From: Nitrospinae bacterium RIFCSPLOWO2_12_39_16
GTDB lineage: Bacteria; Nitrospinota; Nitrospinia; UBA9942
DNA: 7,818 nt
Assembly: GCA_001805005.1 (NCBI GenBank)
Contig: MHDO01000012.1
Coordinates: 1-7,818, forward strand
Reading direction: 5' to 3'
Positions 1 to 7,818 of this stretch are shown in pieces. The position numbers and the translations under genes are program-made. Every line of letters starts with the position of its first letter. Position 1 is the first letter of the stretch. The notes beneath the pieces are model-generated. The model was not told the DNA's origin. It did not search any database and saw nothing but the letters and a program-made list of their open reading frames with translations.

Positions 1-3000
1 ACCTATCTGGGGTCAACACCGACTCGTCCAACTGTTGCAGTAGGTGATACGATTTCAATTAATGGCACTATAACTGATTCAACAGGCAAGGCAATCGTCA
101 GTAGTAGAGCGATTACAGGCAGTTTTGGTGTTGCTTCTACGGTAACATCAAGCAGTGCAGTTGCAGATGATAATTCAACTTGGGGACCAAATATTCAATC
201 AGGTGACAGGGTAGTTATCAAATTCAGCGGCTCAACAAGTGCCCCAACAATAGATGCAACCAATATAAATACAATCCTGCCAGTATCAGGCAAGACATGG
301 CTTGATGGTGATGGAGTTAATGGAGTTATAGTAAGTGCAAACTGGAGTCAGACTACAAATGCCAATGATACACTTACGATAACCTTGAGTGGACCAGCCA
401 CACAGCCGGATACAACACCGGCAGCGCCGACTGTGGCAGCAGGTAATACAATTACAATTGATGGCACTATAACTGATTCAACAGGCAAACTAATCGTATC
501 TCAAAGTAGGGCACTCACAGGCAGCTTTGGCACAGCGTCAGGGACTGTCCTGCAAAAGGCTTATGCGATTGATGATACAGGTCAATACAGATTAGGTGAT
601 AAGGTAACTATAACATTCAATGGGCAGATAGGTAGGACAGGCGATACCCCTCCAACAATAGATGCAGGGAATATAAATATAGTCCTTGCACTTAATAATG
701 GACATTCATGGAAAGATGGGAGTGGTCAAATAGGTAGTGTTGGATGGACGACAGCCACTTATCAGAATGATACACTGACAATAACCTTGAGCAGTACTAC
801 CTCTGCCCCGACTGTAGCTGTTGGAGATACAATCACCCTCGGCGGCAGTGTCATAATAGATAAATACAGGGCACCGATAAGCTCCTCCTTGGCTATCACA
901 GGAGATTTTGATGTCCCATTAAGTATGAAGGCGTGGTGGAAGTTTGAAAGTAATGGTAATGACTATATTGGAACTTATAATGGGACAGTTACTGGAACTT
1001 ATCCGGCAGGTAGATTTAGTAATGGAGTGTTGTTTGATGCAAGCAATGAATATAATAATATAACCCAGTACACCCTTACCAGCAATTGGACTATAGAAGG
1101 CTGGTTTAAATGGCCTTTAACTGTACCTGTATCGGGTCAACAGAAAAATACTCTAATATCATCCAATTCAACATCGAATGAGAACCAGATAATAATAGAG
1201 GATTCGACAAAATATCTTGGAACATCTTATGGGAATAGTTATTACTATGTCCCAAATTACAATTTAAAAAATCTTACCACAGGATGGCATCATGTAGCAG
1301 CAGTGGGGAGTGGTGGAAGCGGGACAGCAGGAACAACACAGTTCTACATAGATGGGGTATCGGTTGGCACAGCATCATATAAATCGCAGAGTAACATAAA
1401 ATATCTTGGAAACACCTACGATGGCAGCAGACCTATGAGTAATACTATTGATAATATAGTAGTATATGATACTGCTCTTAATGCCACTACAATAAAGAAC
1501 CGCTATGGTGCATGGCCAAGGAGCGCCTTTGCCAGCGGGGCAGCAGGTAATGATTCTCCCTTAGGGGGTTCAGGAATCCAGACAGGTGACCAGGTAGTTA
1601 TAAGTTTTGACCAGGCAACAGAGGGTAATTCCATAACCTCATCAAATATTGGGACAGCATTATCCTTATCAAGCAGTCATATATGGGGCAGCAATTCAAC
1701 CGCTGCATGGAGCACTGTAATCTATTCCAATGACACACTTACGATTACATTAAGCACAACAGGAACAACTCCCACAGTTGCTAAAAACGATACAATTACA
1801 TTGAACAATATAATAAAGGATTTTGCAGGTCGTCCAATATCGGATACAATTACATTGCTGGGGAATTTTGATTTCAAACTGCCATCAGGTGCGATAGCCT
1901 ACTGGAGATTTAATGAAGGGACAGGGACGACAGTCAGTGACAGTTTTGGTTCTAATACTGCGACAGCATCACAGACATATCTCTGGGCTGATGGCATGTA
2001 TGGGACGAAGGGTGTAACCATTGATGCATCAGATGAGGCAGTCCCCCTCAATAGCGCCCTCAATATGCCGACTGAATGGACGATTATAGGGTGGATTAAG
2101 ACTCCTGTGTATGGCATTATGGACAATGCCCTTATACATAGCAGCAGTGATCATGAGCATGCTATATGTATCCATACAGGGACCGGTAATGCTGAAGTAG
2201 GGAATGTATCGCCGACTACGGACCCGGGAGGAAGCCTGGAGAGAGGCACAGGGTATTATCTGCATAAGAACCTTAAGAACGGATGGCATCAGATAGCGGC
2301 AGTAGGCACAGGTGGAAGTGGGACAGCAGGGACAACAAAATACTACATAGATGGACAGCCTGTCGGCTCAGTAATAGGATATAAGGCATACACTGCTATA
2401 GGGGCTCTTGGTAATAATACTGGGGCAGGAATGCATGCTATCGGGACTACCATAGATGAAATCTCAGTATATAACAGACCATTAGAGGACGCAGAAATCA
2501 GAAAGTACTATGGTGCAAGACTAAAATATGCCCGAGCAAAAGATACATCAGGAGGTGATTCTGGCATAGATGCAGGCGACCAGATAATAATAAGGTTTGA
2601 TGGTGAGACGAATGGACCTTCAATAACAGCAGCTAACATAGACACAGTATTAAAATTATCAAATGGACATACATGGAAGGATGGGGATACATCTGGAGAT
2701 GGAATTGGTAACATAGGGAGCGCAGTATGGTCAACAAGCGTGGGTGGTTATACCAATGACACGCTGACAATCACCTTAAGCACAGGGCTCCTGCCGCCTA
2801 CAGTTACAAATAGGGACACCATTACACTTGATGGAGTAACAATAAAGGATTTAAACAGGGTGATAACAGGGAGTATAGACATAAGCGGGGACTTTGACGG
2901 CTCAGTGGCATACTATGACTTAGATGAGGGGTCAGCAGTAACGGCTACAGATAGTGTTAATGACAATAATGGAACACTCGGTGGAAGCACACTGCCAACA

Positions 3001-4683
3001 TGGGCCTCTGGATATTCTGGCACTGCCCTTGACTTTAGCGATAGTTATTCACAGTATGTTACAATATCAGATAGTCCAAACTTCAACATGACAGATTACA
3101 CAATAGAGGCGTGGGTCAAACTATCAACAACAATACCAACCAACTACATGAGAATCGTCTCGCAGGAGAGTAACACTAATCCAACAAATTACTGGAGTCT
3201 TGCCATAAATCCGAGTGGACAGCTTGTTCATTGCGACAGCCTTTCATCATTAACTGAAATGACAAATACTGGAAATTCGCCTCCTTATGGAGCAGGGGAA
3301 TACGATATGGGAGGATTACCCACAGGACTCAATCCAAAGTGTGAAACTGTTACAACAAAAGACTTGAGGGATGAAAAATGGCATTTTGTGGTAGTGGTAA
3401 GGGATACTACGGCTGGAGTTAATCATTTTAGATTCTACATAGACCATCTATTAGAAAAGACCACTGCTCTTAACACTGCAGGGACCCTTGGACATAGCAT
3501 AGATCCAGTAAGCGGAGTAGGGGGGACAATAGAAATAGGGAGGAAGAATGGATATGCAAGTAACCCCACAAGTTCTGAATACTTCAGGGGGGTAATAGAT
3601 AATGTTGCAATATACAACTATGCCTTAACAGATGCAGAAGTTCATTTACATCACTTCCTGTATCCGACAGAGGCATGGGCGGCTAATACATCGGATGCTG
3701 TATCTTCTGGTATCCAGGCAGGGGATTCAGTAACAATAGTATTCAACGGTGAGACAGGTGCAACAACAATTAATGCGAGCAATATAAACAATGTATTGAA
3801 ACTTTCAAATGGGCATTCATGGCTTGATGGCAGTGGGAATTTAGGCACTCCAGCACCGGCATGGAGTCAGACCTATCATCCGAATGATACATTAAAAATT
3901 ACTTTAAGCACAGGGACAAGTGCGCCCACAGTTGCAGTTGGAGATATAATTACGCTTGGGAACACATCTGGGAATGAGATACTTGATGTCCATAATAATC
4001 CAATATCAGGGGCAATAGCAATAACAGGCTCATTTGATATTAACGCCCTCTTAGGGACAATAGCATATTGGACATTTAATGAGGGTCTTAATAATACGGT
4101 AGGTGATAGTGTGGGGAGTTACAGCGGCACCAGATACAATGGATTAGGGACATGGATAGCAGGTAAGTTCGGATCTGCATTGGACCTTACAGGGACTACC
4201 GGTTATGTATCATTAACTAACAGTGTCCCATTAACAAGTAATGAATGGACAATAGAGGCATGGTTCTATGGACAACTGCCGACAAACGGCGATAATAGAA
4301 ATACCCTGATAAGTGATGGAAATACACAGCATATAATAGTAGGGGATACAATTGGAAGGTATCTCGGGGTATATTCTACAGCAGATGGCGGAGGATTCCG
4401 CTCATCAGGGTATAATGGTATGGACAGTCTCTCCTCAACACAATGGCATCATTTTGTTGCGGTAGGAAAAAAAGTTGGAGGACAGGGTAAGACTTATTTC
4501 TATATAGATGGGAATGCGGTGGGGACATATTCAAATTACCAGCCCGCTGTATCTATAGCAAGGCTTGGTAATGGTAGAAATGCATCAGCAGAATTCAAAC
4601 GTCCATGGGGTAAGATTGATGATGTGGTTATATACAATCGTGCATTGAGCACAACGGAGATAAGTACAAGGGCGGCAAGGTAA
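1..4683 (+). CDS. Giant secreted-type multidomain LamG / beta-repeat protein (5' end outside window)
   Basis: The frame is open from the first base to the TAA at 4681-4683, giving 1560 visible residues; the true start lies upstream. Residue numbers count from the first codon of the window. The order is: end of an R unit (1-42), two full R units (about 43-304), LamG1 (305-505), R (506-624), LamG2 (625-838), R (841-966), LamG3 (967-1220), R (1221-1346), LamG4 (1347-1560). LamG domains show the usual pattern of an opening AYW-F-EG strand, a central WTIEGW/WTIEAW, then W-H-(V/F)-A-V, YIDG and a closing ID-(V/I)-YN-AL. The family is a concanavalin-A-like jellyroll, often used to bind glycans or proteins. 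The composition is rich in N, T, S and G with almost no Cys, which fits an exported protein. The C-terminus simply ends after LamG4, with no membrane helix, sorting motif or dockerin. A surface or secreted adhesin-like role is inferred; no catalytic domain is visible. Confidence 0.95.
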   Translation, partial: TYLGSTPTRPTVAVGDTISINGTITDSTGKAIVSSRAITGSFGVASTVTSSSAVADDNSTWGPNIQSGDRVVIKFSGSTSAPTIDATNINTILPVSGKTWLDGDGVNGVIVSANWSQTTNANDTLTITLSGPATQPDTTPAAPTVAAGNTITIDGTITDSTGKLIVSQSRALTGSFGTASGTVLQKAYAIDDTGQYRLGDKVTITFNGQIGRTGDTPPTIDAGNINIVLALNNGHSWKDGSGQIGSVGWTTATYQNDTLTITLSSTTSAPTVAVGDTITLGGSVIIDKYRAPISSSLAITGDFDVPLSMKAWWKFESNGNDYIGTYNGTVTGTYPAGRFSNGVLFDASNEYNNITQYTLTSNWTIEGWFKWPLTVPVSGQQKNTLISSNSTSNENQIIIEDSTKYLGTSYGNSYYYVPNYNLKNLTTGWHHVAAVGSGGSGTAGTTQFYIDGVSVGTASYKSQSNIKYLGNTYDGSRPMSNTIDNIVVYDTALNATTIKNRYGAWPRSAFASGAAGNDSPLGGSGIQTGDQVVISFDQATEGNSITSSNIGTALSLSSSHIWGSNSTAAWSTVIYSNDTLTITLSTTGTTPTVAKNDTITLNNIIKDFAGRPISDTITLLGNFDFKLPSGAIAYWRFNEGTGTTVSDSFGSNTATASQTYLWADGMYGTKGVTIDASDEAVPLNSALNMPTEWTIIGWIKTPVYGIMDNALIHSSSDHEHAICIHTGTGNAEVGNVSPTTDPGGSLERGTGYYLHKNLKNGWHQIAAVGTGGSGTAGTTKYYIDGQPVGSVIGYKAYTAIGALGNNTGAGMHAIGTTIDEISVYNRPLEDAEIRKYYGARLKYARAKDTSGGDSGIDAGDQIIIRFDGETNGPSITAANIDTVLKLSNGHTWKDGDTSGDGIGNIGSAVWSTSVGGYTNDTLTITLSTGLLPPTVTNRDTITLDGVTIKDLNRVITGSIDISGDFDGSVAYYDLDEGSAVTATDSVNDNNGTLGGSTLPTWASGYSGTALDFSDSYSQYVTISDSPNFNMTDYTIEAWVKLSTTIPTNYMRIVSQESNTNPTNYWSLAINPSGQLVHCDSLSSLTEMTNTGNSPPYGAGEYDMGGLPTGLNPKCETVTTKDLRDEKWHFVVVVRDTTAGVNHFRFYIDHLLEKTTALNTAGTLGHSIDPVSGVGGTIEIGRKNGYASNPTSSEYFRGVIDNVAIYNYALTDAEVHLHHFLYPTEAWAANTSDAVSSGIQAGDSVTIVFNGETGATTINASNINNVLKLSNGHSWLDGSGNLGTPAPAWSQTYHPNDTLKITLSTGTSAPTVAVGDIITLGNTSGNEILDVHNNPISGAIAITGSFDINALLGTIAYWTFNEGLNNTVGDSVGSYSGTRYNGLGTWIAGKFGSALDLTGTTGYVSLTNSVPLTSNEWTIEAWFYGQLPTNGDNRNTLISDGNTQHIIVGDTIGRYLGVYSTADGGGFRSSGYNGMDSLSSTQWHHFVAVGKKVGGQGKTYFYIDGNAVGTYSNYQPAVSIARLGNGRNASAEFKRPWGKIDDVVIYNRALSTTEISTRAAR
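62..89 (+). repeat. 28-bp exact direct repeat, copy 1
   Basis: These 28 bases are identical to 461-488, exactly 399 bases (133 codons) downstream and in the same reading frame. They encode the GTITDSTGK segment at the end of an R unit. The sequence around both copies is also similar, so this is part of a recent internal duplication or gene conversion. Confidence 0.95.
461..488 (+). repeat. 28-bp exact direct repeat, copy 2
   Basis: Identical to 62-89 and encoding the same GTITDSTGK residues. Similarity continues beyond the exact match through the TGSFG end of the unit, with scattered changes, which shows how this gene grows by unit duplication. Confidence 0.95.
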
Positions 4684-4705
4684 AGATAAAGTCAGAGAGT
4701 CAATA

Positions 4706-4747
4706 CTAATTCCTCCCCTTTGTAAGGGGAGGGTAGGTGGGGTAGAG
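4706..4747 (+). repeat. Palindromic dispersed repeat, left copy flanking the DUF559 gene
   Basis: Hairpin with a 9-bp stem, CCTCCCCTT (4712-4720) pairing with AAGGGGAGG (4724-4732), and a TGT loop. A G-rich tail ending in TAGAG (4743-4747) follows. An inverted relative sits at 5118-5160; from TTTGTAA to TAGAG the two copies align over 29 bases without a gap. There is no T-run after the stem, so it does not look like an intrinsic terminator on either strand. The purine-rich tail lies just before the DUF559 start and may serve as its weak ribosome binding region. Confidence 0.85.
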
Positions 4748-4759
4748 TGGATAAGATAA

Positions 4760-5116
4760 ATGATAAAGCAGGGAGAGAAAAGGAATCTTGATTTTAAAAG
4801 GAAGTTGCGAAATGAGATGACCTCTGCCGAAAAGAGACTCTGGTTACGACTTAGGGGGAAGCAAATGAATGGACTAAAATTTAGACGACAACATGGGATA
4901 GGACATTATATTGTTGATTTCTATTGTCCTGAAAAAAGGCTTGTTGTTGAGGTTGATGGTGATGTTCATGCTTATGGAGAACAAATTATAAGAGATAAAG
5001 AAAGGGAGGATTATCTCAAGGCATTAGGTCTTCAAATAATCAGATACAGGAATTGGGATATTTTAACAAATTTGGAAGGGGTCGTAGAAGATTTGTTTAA
5101 TCAAGTCAGTAAGTAA
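4760..5116 (+). CDS. DUF559 (Vsr-like) endonuclease-domain protein
   Basis: A 118-residue protein matching the full length of the DUF559 family, which shares the PD-(D/E)XK/Vsr nuclease fold. Family landmarks are all visible: MTSAEKRLW (residues 20-28), LRGKQ (31-35), GLKFRRQHGIGHYIVDFYC (38-56), EVDGDVH (64-70), D79-R82 and RYRNWDIL (95-102). D53, E64, D66 and H70 are the likely metal-site residues, so the fold appears intact. The ATG at 4760 is chosen because it gives the standard N-terminal lead before MTSAEK. Only a weak GAG/GTGG stretch precedes it, about 9 bases upstream. The gene is tightly bracketed by inverted palindromic repeats (4706-4747 and 5118-5160). The biological role of free-standing DUF559 proteins is not established. 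Nicking or repair-type DNA cleavage is inferred from the fold, and mobility from the flanks. Confidence 0.93.
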   Translation: MIKQGEKRNLDFKRKLRNEMTSAEKRLWLRLRGKQMNGLKFRRQHGIGHYIVDFYCPEKRLVVEVDGDVHAYGEQIIRDKEREDYLKALGLQIIRYRNWDILTNLEGVVEDLFNQVSK

Positions 5117-5117
5117 T

Positions 5118-5160
5118 CTCTACCTCCCCCTACCCCTCCTTACAAAGGAGGGGAGTTAAG
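5118..5160 (-). repeat. Palindromic dispersed repeat, right (inverted) copy flanking the DUF559 gene
   Basis: Inverted relative of 4706-4747. Read on the minus strand it has stem CCCCTCCTT, loop TGT and stem AAGGAGGGG, followed by a G-rich tail ending in TAGAG. On the + strand the stem arms are 5133-5141 and 5145-5153. Compared with the left copy, two stem pairs differ and both changes are compensated on the opposite arm. It begins 2 bases after the DUF559 stop and fills almost the whole gap to the next gene. No T-run follows on either strand. Confidence 0.85.
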
Positions 5161-5161
5161 T

Positions 5162-5165
5162 GGAG
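5162..5165 (+). promoter_or_regulatory. Ribosome binding site for the Uma2 gene
   Basis: GGAG, 7 bases before the ATG at 5173, lies right at the outer edge of the right palindromic repeat. A stronger AGGAGGGGAG stretch at 5146-5155 is too far upstream (17 bases) and is locked in the hairpin. The site supports the chosen start and makes hairpin-dependent translation conceivable. Confidence 0.65.
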
Positions 5166-5172
5166 CAAAAAA

Positions 5173-5703
5173 ATGACTACAGTATTGGAAAAGAATGTAT
5201 TTACATATGAAGATATAGGGCATCTCCCGGAGGGATGGTATGAGATTATAGATGGTGAAAGGAGATATATGACACCCACAGGTTTTAGACATGGGAAATT
5301 AGAAAATATATTTGGAGAGATATTGAGAAGAAATTTAAAAGACAAAGGTTATGTAGCCACAGGGGAAGTTGGAATTATTATAAGGAAAAGTCCGCTAACA
5401 TTAAGGGCTGCTGATGTTGTTTATGTTAGCAAAAAGACATCCCCAATAGAACCGATAGGAATGCTTGAAATAGCCCCCGACTTAATCATAGAGATAATTT
5501 CTGAAGATAATACACAATGGGAGATTAATGAGAAAGTAAAAGATTATTTTTCAATAGGTGTCCAAAGGATAATCTGGGTTGATCCCTTCTCAGAAACTAT
5601 TACGCTTTTTCAGCATGGGAGGAACGAGGCAATTTATTTGAGCTTTGATGAGGAATTTGAGCTAATAGATGGGATTATGATAAGACTAAAAGAATTGGTT
5701 TAA
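5173..5703 (+). CDS. Uma2-family (DUF820) putative restriction-endonuclease-fold protein
   Basis: A 176-residue protein of normal length for Uma2/DUF820, a PD-(D/E)XK-fold family that is multicopy in cyanobacteria and several uncultured lineages and has no settled function. Visible family motifs are YEIIDGE (23-29), H40 in the first helix, RAADVVYVS (78-86), PDLIIEIIS (102-110), the EK---YFSIGV segment (120-130) and IIWVDP (133-138). D81, E107 and K121 fit the D...E-x-K catalytic pattern, so the protein looks intact. The start at 5173 is supported by GGAG 7 bases upstream and by the usual short lead before the YEI-DGE motif. Its stop at 5701-5703 adjoins the ribosome binding site of the next gene, so the two are probably co-transcribed and perhaps translationally coupled. 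No antitoxin or methylase partner is visible. It may be a proliferated selfish or defence-related gene; that is inference. Confidence 0.92.
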   Translation: MTTVLEKNVFTYEDIGHLPEGWYEIIDGERRYMTPTGFRHGKLENIFGEILRRNLKDKGYVATGEVGIIIRKSPLTLRAADVVYVSKKTSPIEPIGMLEIAPDLIIEIISEDNTQWEINEKVKDYFSIGVQRIIWVDPFSETITLFQHGRNEAIYLSFDEEFELIDGIMIRLKELV

Positions 5704-5704
5704 A

Positions 5705-5710
5705 AGGAGG
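5705..5710 (+). promoter_or_regulatory. Strong ribosome binding site for the propeller gene
   Basis: AGGAGG, 6 bases before the ATG at 5717 and only 1 base after the Uma2 stop codon. It favours 5717 over the in-frame ATG at 5741, which has no such site in front of it. Confidence 0.9.
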
Positions 5711-5716
5711 TTTGCT

Positions 5717-7818
<2,102 letters not shown>

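Larger units (their letters stand above)
1..4680 (+). repeat. Protein-level array of R units alternating with LamG domains
   Basis: Each R unit is about 120-130 residues. It carries a GIQ-(T/A)-GD-V-I-F strand, an I-A-(A/S)-NI motif, (N/S)GH-(S/T)-W-DG, then NDTLTITLS, PTVAVGDTITL and finally I-(I/L)-TG-FD. The NDTLTITLS motif recurs at 364-390, 766-792, 1729-1755, 2755-2781 and 3883-3909, so five units have this core, plus the tail of a sixth at 1-126. Every LamG domain directly follows the FD end of an R unit (starts near 913, 1873, 2899 and 4039). LamG1 and LamG2 share an identical GGSGTAGTT segment before YIDG, so they look like the most recent duplicates. LamG3 is the most divergent and longest. 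I cannot assign the R unit to a named family with certainty; it resembles bacterial Ig-like or SwmB-type beta repeats. Confidence 0.85.

Noticed and set aside
385..387. TTG as the start of the giant LamG gene
   Set aside because: The same frame is open to position 1 and already encodes R-unit sequence, including a second NDTLTITLS context, so this TTG is an internal Leu codon.
1899..3848. Several minus-strand open frames of 60-86 codons
   Set aside because: They lie antisense to the LamG domains, have no recognisable protein features, and arise from the skewed codon use of the repeats.
4684..4711. Promoter for the DUF559 gene
   Set aside because: A TACTAAT stretch is present, but no convincing -35 element lies at the right distance, so it was not called.
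4712..4732. Intrinsic terminator after the giant gene
   Set aside because: The stem is GC-rich, but no T-run follows on either strand, and the sequence belongs to a dispersed repeat family with a second copy nearby.

Overview
The window looks like a stretch of an AT-leaning, repeat-rich bacterial genome. All four genes are on the + strand. Codon choice favours ATA, AGA and AGG. Two genes encode very large, probably secreted, repetitive proteins, and two small genes between them encode PD-(D/E)XK-fold nuclease families. Dispersed palindromes and short 6-7 bp tandem repeats occur between and inside the genes. This mix fits uncultured Gram-negative lineages such as Nitrospirota, Omnitrophota or anammox-type Planctomycetota, but nothing here fixes the phylum, so that is only a suspicion.

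Layout: (1) Positions 1-4683 hold the 3' part of a giant gene that is already open at the left edge. Its 1560 visible residues begin with the end of one ~125-residue beta-type repeat (R unit), then two full R units, and then alternate four LamG-like jellyroll domains with three more R units. (2) Positions 4684-5172 hold a DUF559 (Vsr-like) endonuclease gene bracketed by two inverted copies of a ~43 bp palindromic repeat. (3) Positions 5173-5703 encode a Uma2-family (DUF820) protein. (4) From 5717 to the right edge runs an open frame of 700 codons with no stop in the window. It encodes a signal peptide, a long series of beta-propeller-like repeats and a C-terminal TolB/PD40-type segment.

The main point of interest is how repeats interact with coding sequence. 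The signal peptide core of the last gene is encoded by a (ACTGCCT)n heptamer tract, where loss or gain of one unit would frameshift the gene, as in a phase-variation switch. Three different repeat classes (a hexamer tract, a dispersed palindrome and a heptamer tract) all sit in frame in the same loop of consecutive propeller repeats. The inverted palindromes around the DUF559 gene differ from each other by compensatory stem changes, suggesting a conserved hairpin and possibly a small mobile nuclease cassette.

The two large proteins probably act outside the cytoplasm in adhesion, surface binding or glycan recognition. The two nuclease genes have no evident functional link to them and look like inserted or genome-proliferated cargo.
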